From contig JAVWQH010000037.1 in assembly GCA_036635475.1 (NCBI GenBank), positions 1 to 17,103 on the forward strand: a stretch of DNA of 17,103 nucleotides, read 5' to 3'. Below the pieces are notes generated by a model, which searched no databases, was not told the origin of the DNA, and was given only the letters and a program-made list of their open reading frames with translations. The translations under genes were made by a program, and so were the position numbers. Source of the DNA: JAHHUA01 sp036635475. GTDB lineage: Bacteria; Bacillota; Clostridia; Oscillospirales; Ruminococcaceae. Below, in pieces: positions 7,261 to 14,351 of this stretch. Each line of letters opens with the position of its first letter. The stretch's first letter is position 1.

Positions 7261-7288
7261 TTTATTTATCATAAAAATCCACTATAAT
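7261..7288 (+). promoter_or_regulatory. Upstream copy of a duplicated promoter
   Basis: TTTATT (7261-7266) and TATAAT (7283-7288) are separated by 16 bases. This is the copy 1 counterpart of the stronger promoter 69 bases downstream. A transcript from here would carry an 11-codon leader frame from the ATG at 7321 to the TAA at 7354-7356. Confidence 0.4.
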
Positions 7289-7401
7289 ATTAATATGTAT
7301 AAAGAATGTGAGTTGTTAATATGAAAAACTTGATTTATCGCAAAAATCTAGTATAATGTCAGTATATATAATGAAAGTAGGTTGTTAGTATTAAAAAGCT
7401 T
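7264..7401 (+). repeat. Diverged 69-bp tandem duplication of a promoter/start region
   Basis: Positions 7264-7332 and 7333-7401 align without gaps at an offset of 69 bases, with 52 of 69 positions identical by my count. Each copy contains TATAAT, a purine-rich ribosome-binding region, GTTGTTA and then the start-codon position followed by AAAAA. At the start position copy 1 has ATG (7321) and copy 2 has ATT (7390). Copy 2 leads directly into the gene at 7390, so the duplication covers the promoter, the 5' leader and the first codons. Confidence 0.85.
7330..7357 (+). promoter_or_regulatory. Downstream copy of the duplicated promoter
   Basis: TTGATT (7330-7335) and TATAAT (7352-7357) are 16 bases apart. 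It is the stronger of the two tandem promoters and lies about 30 bases before the apparent ATT start. It probably drives the unknown gene, trmK and the NIF3-family gene. Confidence 0.5.
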
Positions 7402-7698
7402 GAAGAGATACTGAAGGACGAGATAATAGAAAAAGCTAAAATTGCTCAAAAACAATTGGGATATAATCCTATAAGGCTAGTTACAACAATTGAAAAATTC
7501 GGAGTGATGAAAACTATCCAAAATCAGATAAGCCGAAAAAACACTTCTGAAAATTTTAATTTGCTTGAACAAAAGAAAAGATTGGATTTATCCATTGAGG
7601 CAACTGTGACACAAGGAAAATACAGTGAACTTTTTACAGATGAAGAAGTTGATTTTTGCTTTAATATTTTGTGCGAAGTTGGCTACTACAAATTTTAA
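7390..7698 (+). CDS. Small uncharacterised protein, apparent ATT start
   Basis: I do not recognise this family. The 102-residue product has a charged N-terminal helix (KKLEEILKDEIIEKAKIAQ), a middle segment with GYNPIRL, and a C-terminal part with LSIEATVTQGKYSELFTDEEVDFC. It has no signal peptide or membrane segment. The frame is closed upstream by the TAG at 7378-7380, and the only later conventional in-frame codon I see near the start, TTG at 7456, has no ribosome binding site. The ATT at 7390 has AAAGTAGG (7374-7381) eight bases upstream and aligns exactly with an ATG in the other copy of the tandem duplication. ATT is a rare but real bacterial initiator, as in infC. The alternative is a gene whose start was lost by mutation. 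It precedes trmK by 15 bases, and AAGGAG for trmK begins at its stop codon. Confidence 0.6.
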   Translation: MKKLEEILKDEIIEKAKIAQKQLGYNPIRLVTTIEKFGVMKTIQNQISRKNTSENFNLLEQKKRLDLSIEATVTQGKYSELFTDEEVDFCFNILCEVGYYKF

Positions 7699-7713
7699 GG
7701 AGAATATATTAAG

Positions 7714-8439
7714 ATGGAAATATGTCCTATTCTTGATAATAGACTGAAAACAATCTCCGAATTTGTGAGAGATGGCTCGACTGTTGCTGATATTGGAACA
7801 GACCACGCATATCTAATTGCATATTTGGCTGCAACAGGAAAAATTAAAAAGGGATTTGCTTGTGACATAAACGAACTTCCCCTTAGCAAAGCCAAAATTA
7901 CGATTAAAAAATATTCACTTGAAGAAAAAATTGACTGTGTTTTAACAGATGGATTAATAGGTCTTAATCTTGACGAAATTGACGATATTATTGTAGCAGG
8001 AATGGGCGGAGATACTATTGTTGATATTCTTACAGCAGAAAAATATAATTTCACAGGCAAAAGATTTATCCTCCAACCTATGACAAAATGCGAAAGATTA
8101 AGAGAGGGACTTTGCAGTCTTGGCATTAAAATATTGGAGGAAACCCCTGTCACAAGTGGAAGATTTACCTATACATTATTAATATGTGAATACACAGGTG
8201 AAACAATTGCTTGTGATGAGATTTATAAATATTTAGGAGAGATAGTTAAATCTAAATCTGAAAATCGTAACCGCTACTTAAAACGTGTTTATAACAACAT
8301 ATCAAAAAGACTTGATGGGTTAATTAAAACAACAGGTCACGAAGATGAAATAAAAAATTACAATGCTATTTTGGAGAAAATAAAAGACTGCGTGGGAGGG
8401 AATAAGCTTGAAAGTAAAAGAAATCCTAAGAGCAATTGA
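7714..8439 (+). CDS. trmK: tRNA (adenine(22)-N1)-methyltransferase TrmK
   Basis: A 241-residue SAM-dependent methyltransferase that makes N1-methyladenosine at position 22 of tRNA in Gram-positive bacteria. The Rossmann SAM site is seen in VADIGTDHAYL (24-34), followed by the family segments GMGGDTI and FILQPMTKCERLR. The C-terminal part, from about residue 165, is charged and helical, as the family's coiled-coil region is. The ATG has AAGGAG ten bases upstream. Its 3' end overlaps the next gene by 32 bases. The trmK-NIF3 pair is a common arrangement in Firmicutes. Confidence 0.93.
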   Translation: MEICPILDNRLKTISEFVRDGSTVADIGTDHAYLIAYLAATGKIKKGFACDINELPLSKAKITIKKYSLEEKIDCVLTDGLIGLNLDEIDDIIVAGMGGDTIVDILTAEKYNFTGKRFILQPMTKCERLREGLCSLGIKILEETPVTSGRFTYTLLICEYTGETIACDEIYKYLGEIVKSKSENRNRYLKRVYNNISKRLDGLIKTTGHEDEIKNYNAILEKIKDCVGGNKLESKRNPKSN

Positions 8440-9490
8440 TAGTTTTGCTCCATTTAAAACAGCTGAAAAATGGGATAATTCAGGACTTTTAATGGGTGAT
8501 GAAAATGCTGATGTAAAAAATGTTTTGATTGCACTAGATGTAACATCGGACGTTATAGATGATGCCGTCAAACAAAAATGCAACTTGATAATAACTCATC
8601 ACCCTGTTATTTTCGACCCTATTACAAAAATCTCAGTAAATGATATTCAGTACAAACTGATTAAAAACGATATAAATATTATTTCAGCACACAGCAATTT
8701 GGATATGTCCCCTGTTGGGATAAATGCTGAATTGGCAAAAGCAATCGGACTTCAAAATGTGCAGTTGCTCTCACCAATTAGTCAACTTCCATATGTTACT
8801 ATCACTGTATTTGTGCCAAAGGATTACTGCGAAAAAGTAAGAACAGCGATGTGCCATTCAGGGGCAGGAAATATCGGAGATTATAGCGACTGCACCTTTA
8901 CTGTCAATGGTGAGGGGAGATTTACCCCAAATGACAACGCAAACCCTTTCATAGGCGAAAAAAACATAACTAAAGTGGCAGAAGAATGTGAGATAAGCTG
9001 TATTTGTCCCCAAAGTAAGCTTAATAATGTAATAAATTCGATGAAATCCGTTCACCCGTATGAAACCCCAGCCTACAATGTTTTTGAAAATATTACATCA
9101 TATGAAAAAATCGGTTATGGTTTAATGGGAACTATTGATGAGATAAGCGGTAATGATTTTGCAGCGAACGTTAAAAAATCTTTGAATGTTGGAATGATAA
9201 GAGTTGTAAATGGAAATAAAAAGGTCAAAAAAGTGGCAGTTCTCGGAGGTTCTGGCGGAAACTTAATTGAAGATGTTATCGCTCAAGGAGCAGATGCCTT
9301 TGTGACAGGAGATATTAAACATAATTATATGGTTGAGGCGTTTAACAAAGGTTTGGTTTTAATTGATGCCGGACATTTTGCAACAGAAAATATTGCACTT
9401 AAATCAATCGCAATAAGGCTTTCATCTATGATACCTGAAGTTAAGTTTTCTGTTTCAAATGCAAGTGTTGACCCATCGGAATATATATAA
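8408..9490 (+). CDS. NIF3/DUF34-family dinuclear metal protein
   Basis: A 360-residue protein of the NIF3 (DUF34) family, often annotated as a GTP cyclohydrolase 1 type 2 homolog. Its true function is uncertain, with metal handling proposed. Metal-site residues are H64 and H65 in THHPVIFDP, D99 in AHSNLDM, and H323 and E327 in DAGHFATE. A PII-like domain of roughly 115 residues (about 120-235) separates the two halves, as in the longer Gram-positive members. The start is a TTG at 8408 with GGGAGGG seven bases upstream, inside the trmK coding region, so translation is probably coupled to trmK. The hairpin at 9500-9542 ends the unit. Confidence 0.9.
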   Translation: MKVKEILRAIDSFAPFKTAEKWDNSGLLMGDENADVKNVLIALDVTSDVIDDAVKQKCNLIITHHPVIFDPITKISVNDIQYKLIKNDINIISAHSNLDMSPVGINAELAKAIGLQNVQLLSPISQLPYVTITVFVPKDYCEKVRTAMCHSGAGNIGDYSDCTFTVNGEGRFTPNDNANPFIGEKNITKVAEECEISCICPQSKLNNVINSMKSVHPYETPAYNVFENITSYEKIGYGLMGTIDEISGNDFAANVKKSLNVGMIRVVNGNKKVKKVAVLGGSGGNLIEDVIAQGADAFVTGDIKHNYMVEAFNKGLVLIDAGHFATENIALKSIAIRLSSMIPEVKFSVSNASVDPSEYI

Positions 9491-9499
9491 AACTACAAA

Positions 9500-9542
9500 A
9501 TTAAAGGAGTAAAAATACTGATAATATTTTTACTCCTTTAAT
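9500..9542. terminator. Terminator hairpin between the NIF3-family gene and the RpiR gene
   Basis: Eighteen-base perfect arms (9500-9517 and 9525-9542) flank a 7-base loop. The stem has an AT-rich end and a GGAG/CTCC core, followed by TTTAATAT. It lies between two convergent genes and could serve both, although neither side has a long T-run outside the stem. Confidence 0.75.
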
Positions 9543-9579
9543 ATATAATCAATTAATATTGTTTTTCTTAGATGTATGA

Positions 9580-10443
9580 TTAGTACATTCCCGCTTCATT
9601 TACATATATATCAAGATTTTTCATTCTAATTTCGCAGTCAAGACCCTTTTTGCGTGAAACGTCAGCAGAAATGAGTTCTGCGAGGAAAAGCGGAGCAATG
9701 TAGGAATTGAAAAAGCTCAAGCTATCAACACTTGCCGGAATAAGGATATCAGCTTCTTTTGCGTGAGGTGAGGTAATTCCCTCAGTCATAAATATAGTTT
9801 TTGCCCCAACATTTTTCGCCATATCAAAAAGTGTATCCATAATTTTTGGATAGCGGGGGAAACTCACGAAAACAACACAATCTTCACTTGTAAGGTCATT
9901 AAAGGCTTCAATAGCGGAAAAATCTCCGCTTGTAATGAGTTTAACATCGGGGAGAAGGTGACGCATTGAAATTCCAAGACATTCTGCAATGCTTGATGCA
10001 ACACGAAATCCCACAAAATATTTTCTTCTGCTTTTTATCAGTAAATCAGAAACACTGTCGATTTTTTCAATTGCATTATACGAAAAAGTTGTTTGTAGAT
10101 TTTTGACAGCTAGATTGAGCAAATTATTTGCAAGGTCAGAACTATTGAGCATATCCATATTGCTTATTAGTTTTTGTGATGGTGACATAATGCTGTTTGA
10201 ACCATATCTAGCTTTATATGAAACGCTTTGTTGGATATCTTTTTGAAGTTCATTAAAACCGGTGTATCCGATTGCCCTTGCCATTCTGATAACAGATGCA
10301 TCACTTGTTCCGACTTTAGTGGCAATATCAGCAGCAGTCATAAATGAAACTTCAGTTTCATTTTCCAAAATGTAGGAAGCAATTAATTTTTCGGTTTTGG
10401 TAAGCTTTGCGTCAAATATTTTTTCTTCAAGATTTGTTTTCAC
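9580..10443 (-). CDS. RpiR/MurR-family regulator with an atypical SIS domain
   Basis: A 287-residue transcription factor. The N-terminal RpiR helix-turn-helix domain covers about residues 1-75, with TAADIATKVGTSDASVIRMARAIGY as its core. A C-terminal SIS domain covers about 120-265. I place the start at the GTG at 10443, because GAGGAG lies just upstream; an ATG at 10458 overlaps that ribosome binding site. The usual sugar-phosphate loop (Ser-x-Ser-Gly-x-Thr) is replaced by VSFPRYPK (193-200), and the first SIS motif reads FVGFRVASS (143-151). This points to a ligand other than a sugar phosphate. The gene is divergent from the methylaspartate operon, and matching palindromes lie at both promoters, so it probably regulates itself and that operon. 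This is inference; no target has been shown. Confidence 0.88.
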   Translation of the reverse strand: MKTNLEEKIFDAKLTKTEKLIASYILENETEVSFMTAADIATKVGTSDASVIRMARAIGYTGFNELQKDIQQSVSYKARYGSNSIMSPSQKLISNMDMLNSSDLANNLLNLAVKNLQTTFSYNAIEKIDSVSDLLIKSRRKYFVGFRVASSIAECLGISMRHLLPDVKLITSGDFSAIEAFNDLTSEDCVVFVSFPRYPKIMDTLFDMAKNVGAKTIFMTEGITSPHAKEADILIPASVDSLSFFNSYIAPLFLAELISADVSRKKGLDCEIRMKNLDIYVNEAGMY

Positions 10444-10466
10444 AAAATCACTCCTCATAATGGATT

Positions 10467-10482
10467 TGTTGTAGTTACAACA
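10467..10482. promoter_or_regulatory. Putative RpiR operator at its own promoter
   Basis: TGTTGTAGTTACAACA is a palindrome with perfect 7-base arms around a 2-base centre. It begins 10 bases downstream of the -10 box of the regulator gene and would cover about +4 to +19, a position that blocks transcription when occupied. A near-identical site is found at the glmS promoter. Confidence 0.6.
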
Positions 10483-10492
10483 TTTCTAATCT

Positions 10493-10521
10493 ATAATAAA
10501 TCTTTTGTTAAAAAAATGCAA
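10493..10521 (-). promoter_or_regulatory. Promoter of the RpiR-family gene
   Basis: On the minus strand TTGCAT (10516-10521) and TATTAT (10493-10498) are 17 bases apart. Predicted initiation is near 10486, about 43 bases before the GTG start, with the palindrome at 10467-10482 in the leader. Confidence 0.55.
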
Positions 10522-10669
10522 TAGATTTCTTGCATATGTTTGCATTAAACCAAAATGAATATTAAAACCATAGTAAATTGGCGATATTCGCAAATAATTT
10601 CACATATAACTGCTTAATCTGGAAGAGTGTACAAAAATACAAAAAAACAGGAAAACTAACATTATCATA

Positions 10670-10698
10670 TTGACAAAGTTGGCTCAATGGATTATTAT
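10670..10698 (+). promoter_or_regulatory. Promoter P1 of the glutamate mutase operon
   Basis: A consensus TTGACA (10670-10675) and TATTAT (10693-10698) are 17 bases apart. Initiation near 10705 would give a leader of about 230 bases before glmS. It is one of the strongest promoter matches in the window, fitting an operon for a main energy pathway, and has an operator-like palindrome just downstream. Confidence 0.6.
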
Positions 10699-10709
10699 TA
10701 TGTTGTAAA

Positions 10710-10725
10710 TGTTGTGGTTGCAACA
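10710..10725. promoter_or_regulatory. Putative RpiR operator at the glmS promoter
   Basis: TGTTGTGGTTGCAACA matches the palindrome at 10467-10482 at 14 of 16 positions. It sits 11 bases downstream of the P1 -10 box, the same geometry as at the regulator gene. A further half-site, TGTTGTA, lies at 10701-10707, nine bases upstream in the same orientation. Confidence 0.6.
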
Positions 10726-10824
10726 CAAATAATATGACATTTTTTGCTGTTAAGCTAAAATTTTTTTGCCATTCAACATTTATTCAGCAAAATCTACAAT
10801 ATTATTCTTTATTTAGTCAAATGT

Positions 10825-10853
10825 TTGTTGTATGTTTTAAAAGTACGTATAAT
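10825..10853 (+). promoter_or_regulatory. Possible promoter P2 in the glmS leader
   Basis: TTGTTG (10825-10830) and a perfect TATAAT (10848-10853) are 17 bases apart, about 85 bases before glmS. The -35 overlaps a TGTTGTA half-site (10826-10832), and another partial half-site, TGTTGC, follows at 10869-10874. The rest of the long spacer (10459-10935) is AT-rich. I see no riboswitch or gene in it. Confidence 0.4.
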
Positions 10854-10935
10854 CGGATTAGTTTTATATGTTGCTAGTTCGATTACGATAAATTTTTTTT
10901 AAGTTAATTATAAGGATTGGAAAGGATGATTTACA

Positions 10936-11355
10936 ATGGGCAACGGAAAGAAATTGGTCCTTGGTGTAATCGGTGCTGACATTCATACTGTTGGTAACAA
11001 AATTTTGGAGTACGCTTTTAAAGAAGCAGGATTTGAAGTAGTAAATCTAGGCGTTTTGGTTTCTCAAGAGGAATACATTAACGCTGCTATCGAAACAAAA
11101 GCTGATGCTATTATCGTTTCTTCTCTATATGGTCAGGGCGAACTTGACTGTCGTGGTATGAGAGATAAATGCGTTGAAGCAGGTATCCCTAATATTCCTC
11201 TATACGTTGGTGGTAATATCGTTATTGGTAAGGTTTCATTTGATGAAGTTGAACCAAAGTTTAAAGCAATGGGCTTTGACAGAGTTTACCCACCTGCAAC
11301 TCCACCTGAAACAACAATTGCAGATCTAAAGATAGATTTAGGTATAAAAGACTAA
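10936..11355 (+). CDS. glmS: Glutamate mutase small (B12-binding) subunit GlmS/MutS
   Basis: A 139-residue cobalamin-binding subunit of glutamate mutase, which rearranges L-glutamate to (2S,3S)-3-methylaspartate by a radical mechanism. The cobalamin signature DIHTVG spans residues 15-20, with H17 the lower axial ligand of cobalt. SSLYGQGE and VGGN, which surround the nucleotide tail in this fold, follow. The length matches the Clostridium cochlearium protein. GGAAAGGA lies nine bases before the ATG. It is the first gene of the operon, 48 bases before glmL. The DNA-repair protein MutS is unrelated despite the shared older name. Confidence 0.96.
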   Translation: MGNGKKLVLGVIGADIHTVGNKILEYAFKEAGFEVVNLGVLVSQEEYINAAIETKADAIIVSSLYGQGELDCRGMRDKCVEAGIPNIPLYVGGNIVIGKVSFDEVEPKFKAMGFDRVYPPATPPETTIADLKIDLGIKD

Positions 11356-11403
11356 TTAATTGTGAAATGCACAAAATTTTGCTGTCATGGAGTTGATTAT
11401 TAA

Positions 11404-12786
11404 GTGAAAGCCGGATTATTTATAGACATTGGTAGTACATACACCAAGTCTGTTGTTGTTGATATGGATAAAAAAGAAATCGTAGCATGTGCTAAATCAC
11501 CAACTACAGTTTCGACAGATGTAACTATTGGTGTCAATAATGCAATTGCAGAGATAAAAAAACAAACAGGAGATATTGAATTTGATGTTCTGAGAGCTTG
11601 CAGCAGTGCAGCAGGAGGACTGAGAATGGTATCTTGTGGACTTGTAAGAGATTTAACAGCTGAAGCAGCAAGACAAGCTGCATTAAGTGCAGGAGCTAAG
11701 GTTATCAAGGTTTATGCCAACAAGCTTAATGCTCATGAACAAGCTGAAATTTTGGAGATAAAACCTGATATTATGATGCTTGCAGGAGGTACTGACGGAG
11801 GAAATACTGAAGTCATTTTGCACAACGCAAAAATGATTGCAGAAATACCGCTGACATTCCCTGTTATTATTGCCGGAAACAAATCGGTTGCTGATGAAAT
11901 TGAAGAAATTATTTCAGCAAGCGGCAAGCAAGCTGTTCAATGTCAAAATGTTATGCCTGAATTTGGCGGACTGAATATCAATCCAGCCAGAGAGGCAATA
12001 AGACAAGTTTTCTTGGACAGAATTATCGATGCAAAAGGGCTTCATGCAGTTCAAGGTATGGTTCAAGGCGACATCATTCCAACACCGGCATCTGTAATTG
12101 ATGCTATTCAGCTTCTTGCAAGAGGAACTAAGAGAACTTTGGGTATAGGCGAACTTGTTGCCGTTGATATCGGCGGTGCAACCACTGATATATATTCCGC
12201 AACAAATGGTTGTCCTGTTATGCCAGGTGCTGTTTTGAAAGGTATCCCTCACCCTGCCACAAAACGTTCCGTTGAGGGCGATTTGGGTATGAGATGGAAT
12301 GCACATTCAATAGTTTCTTTAGTAGATGAAGAATTTTTTGCTGAATATGCAGAAGTTTCTATTGAAAAATTAAGAGCTACATTAGCTAAATATAAAGAAA
12401 ATCCTGAACTTCTTCCTTGTGATGAAGAAGAGGAACGTATAGATAAGCAACTTGCAAGACAAGCTGCATTCATCGCAATGACAAGACATGCAGGTACAGT
12501 TGAAAAAATCTTTACACCAATGGGAGAAAACTTTCTTCAAACAGGTAAAGATTTGAGCAATATTGAATTTGTAATCGGTACAGGCGGTTCAATTATAAAC
12601 AGTCCTAACCCGAAAGATATCTTGTCCGGTGTTGAGGCAACCCCAAAAGAGCCATTTGCTCTAATGCCTCGAAAACCAAAATATATTCTTGATAAAAAAT
12701 ATATTTTATCTGCGATGGGACTTTTAAGTCAAGTAGACCCTGAGATGGCTCTACACATTATGAAGAAAGAGATGGTGAATTTATAA
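11404..12786 (+). CDS. glmL: Glutamate mutase accessory ATPase-fold protein GlmL/MutL
   Basis: A 460-residue protein of the ASKHA (actin/Hsp70-like ATPase) superfamily, encoded between the two mutase subunits. It is thought to act as a reactivase that exchanges damaged B12. Two phosphate-binding motifs are seen: FIDIGSTYTK (6-15) and VAVDIGGATTDIY (252-264). AGGTDGGN (127-134) and a late glycine-rich GTGGSIINS follow the family pattern. The start is a GTG at 11404 with GGAG about 11 bases upstream, a weaker site than those of its neighbours and consistent with lower expression of an accessory protein. Its stop codon shares one base with the glmE start. Confidence 0.93.
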   Translation: MKAGLFIDIGSTYTKSVVVDMDKKEIVACAKSPTTVSTDVTIGVNNAIAEIKKQTGDIEFDVLRACSSAAGGLRMVSCGLVRDLTAEAARQAALSAGAKVIKVYANKLNAHEQAEILEIKPDIMMLAGGTDGGNTEVILHNAKMIAEIPLTFPVIIAGNKSVADEIEEIISASGKQAVQCQNVMPEFGGLNINPAREAIRQVFLDRIIDAKGLHAVQGMVQGDIIPTPASVIDAIQLLARGTKRTLGIGELVAVDIGGATTDIYSATNGCPVMPGAVLKGIPHPATKRSVEGDLGMRWNAHSIVSLVDEEFFAEYAEVSIEKLRATLAKYKENPELLPCDEEEERIDKQLARQAAFIAMTRHAGTVEKIFTPMGENFLQTGKDLSNIEFVIGTGGSIINSPNPKDILSGVEATPKEPFALMPRKPKYILDKKYILSAMGLLSQVDPEMALHIMKKEMVNL

Positions 12787-14249
12787 TGGCACATAAGTCA
12801 AATAAATTAAGTATGGACGAATTCTCTAAAATCCAAAAGGAAATATTGCAATCATGGCCAACTGGTAAAGGCGTAGATTTTCAAAAGGGTGTTGATTACC
12901 ACAAGAGCCTTCCTGAACATAGAGTTTTCGCTAAGAAATTGGAAAAAGCTAAAAATGATGGAGTTACTCTAATTCAGCCACGTGCTGGTGTTGCAATGCT
13001 TGAAAAACATATCGAATTGTTGCAATTCCTAGAAAAAGAGGGCGAAGCTGATTTATTGCCTTCAACAATTGACTCATATACAAGACATAACAGATATCAA
13101 GAAGCTGAAAATGCTATTCAAGAAGAAAAAGAAAAGCATACTGAAAGATCATTGCTAAACGGATTCCCAGCAGTAAACTGGGGCGTTGATTCTTGCCGTA
13201 AAGTTGTAAGCAGTGTTAATATTCCTGTTCAGGTTCGTCATGGTACACCGGACGCAAGACTTCTTACAGAAATCACATACTGCGGCGGTTTCACTTCTTA
13301 CGAAGGCGGCGGTATTTCTTATAACATTCCTTATGCTAAGAGCCATACACTTGAATCAACTATCACAGACTGGATGTATGTTGATAGATTGACAGGTCTT
13401 TACGAAGAAGCAGGAGTTACAATCAACAGAGAGCCATACGGTCCTCTAACTGGTACACTTGTTCCTCCATGTATTTCAAACTCAGTTGCTGTATTTGAAA
13501 CACTTCTTGCTGCTGAACAAGGCTGTAAGAGCNNNNNNNNNNTTGGTTATGGTCAATGCGGTAACTTGCATCAAGATATTGCTGCTGTACGTTCATTGGT
13601 TAAACTAACAGAAGAATATCTACATAGATATGGTTACAACGATGTTGTTGTTACTTCAGTATTCCATCAATGGATGGGCGGTTTCCCTCAAGACGAAGCT
13701 AAAGCATTCGGTGTTATTTCTTGGGGTGCTGCTACTGCTGCTTTGTGTGGAGCAACAAAAGTTATTGTTAAAACTCCTCATGAGGCTATGGGTATTCCAA
13801 CAATGCAAGCTAATGCTGCAGGTCTTAGAGCTACAAAACAAGTTGTTAGTATGCTTGACTGTGAAGTTATGGCTAACACAGCTGAAATTCAAACTGAAAT
13901 TGAAATGATTGATGCTGAAACAAGATGTATTTTGGACGCTTGTTTGGAACTTGGTCAAGATGATTTCTATAAATCAGTAATCGCAGGATTTGCTGCAGGT
14001 CTAATGGACGTTCCATTTGCACCATCAAAATTCAATATGGGTCTTGCTCTACCAGCTCGTGATAACCATGGTTGTATCAGATTCCTTGACTTTGGTAACC
14101 TACCATTTACTCAAGATATCAAGAACTTCCATAAATCAAGAATGGAAGCAAGAGCTAAGTTTGAAGGTCGCCCAGTTAGCTTCCAGATGGTTATTGATGA
14201 CGTTTATGCTATTTCAAGAGGTAAACTAATCGGTAGACCAACTAAGTAA
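12786..14249 (+). CDS. glmE: Glutamate mutase large (epsilon) subunit GlmE/MutE
   Basis: The 487-codon catalytic TIM-barrel subunit of glutamate mutase; it holds glutamate and pairs with GlmS around coenzyme B12. The arginines that clamp the substrate carboxylates are recognisable as R66 (IQPRAGV), R100 (YTRHNRY) and R151 (VRHGTPDAR). Active-site residues E173 and Y179 lie in SYEGGGISYN. HQWMGGFPQDEAKAFG and the C-terminal FQMVIDD segment are also typical. The start ATG overlaps the glmL stop (TAATG), so translation is coupled. Ten N at 13533-13542 hide about four residues before GYGQCGN. The frame is intact on both sides, so this is an assembly gap and not a broken gene. Confidence 0.95.
   Translation: MAHKSNKLSMDEFSKIQKEILQSWPTGKGVDFQKGVDYHKSLPEHRVFAKKLEKAKNDGVTLIQPRAGVAMLEKHIELLQFLEKEGEADLLPSTIDSYTRHNRYQEAENAIQEEKEKHTERSLLNGFPAVNWGVDSCRKVVSSVNIPVQVRHGTPDARLLTEITYCGGFTSYEGGGISYNIPYAKSHTLESTITDWMYVDRLTGLYEEAGVTINREPYGPLTGTLVPPCISNSVAVFETLLAAEQGCKSXXXXGYGQCGNLHQDIAAVRSLVKLTEEYLHRYGYNDVVVTSVFHQWMGGFPQDEAKAFGVISWGAATAALCGATKVIVKTPHEAMGIPTMQANAAGLRATKQVVSMLDCEVMANTAEIQTEIEMIDAETRCILDACLELGQDDFYKSVIAGFAAGLMDVPFAPSKFNMGLALPARDNHGCIRFLDFGNLPFTQDIKNFHKSRMEARAKFEGRPVSFQMVIDDVYAISRGKLIGRPTK
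13533..13542. other. Assembly gap of ten N inside glmE
   Basis: Ten undetermined bases replace codons just before the conserved GYGQCGN segment. The frame is kept across the gap. From my memory of the C. cochlearium protein, the segment would need only about seven bases, so ten may be a placeholder length. Confidence 0.95.
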
Positions 14250-14262
14250 TTAATTTGTTATA

Positions 14263-14299
14263 TTATGCCCACCGCTGTTTTAAATGACGTTGGGCATAA
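14263..14299 (+). other. Intercistronic hairpin between glmE and mal
   Basis: Twelve-base arms (TTATGCCCACCG at 14263-14274 and CGTTGGGCATAA at 14288-14299) pair with one mismatch around a 13-base loop. No T-run follows (GAATATAAAAT), so it is unlikely to terminate fully. It may stabilise the upstream mRNA end or mark a processing site between the mutase genes and mal. Confidence 0.6.
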
Positions 14300-14351
14300 G
14301 AATATAAAATATCAGGTAATAACATAAAAAGATGAAAGAGGTGCCTTTATA

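Noticed and set aside
10444..10458. N-terminal extension of the RpiR-family regulator to the ATG at 10458
   Set aside because: The ATG overlaps the GAGGAG that serves the GTG at 10443, so the shorter protein is preferred.
10726..10935. A cobalamin riboswitch in the leader of the B12-dependent glutamate mutase operon
   Set aside because: The leader is very AT-rich and I find no B12-box or the conserved stems of that riboswitch class. The only pairing seen is a weak 8-bp stem (10742-10749 with 10785-10792) with a long loop.
13630..13958. Open frames on both strands inside glmE, rich in Leu/Val or Asn/Ser
   Set aside because: They are shadows produced by the codon bias of the real glmE frame and have no initiation signals or domains.
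12786..14249. glmE as a pseudogene because of the run of N
   Set aside because: The reading frame and all active-site segments are intact on both sides of the gap.
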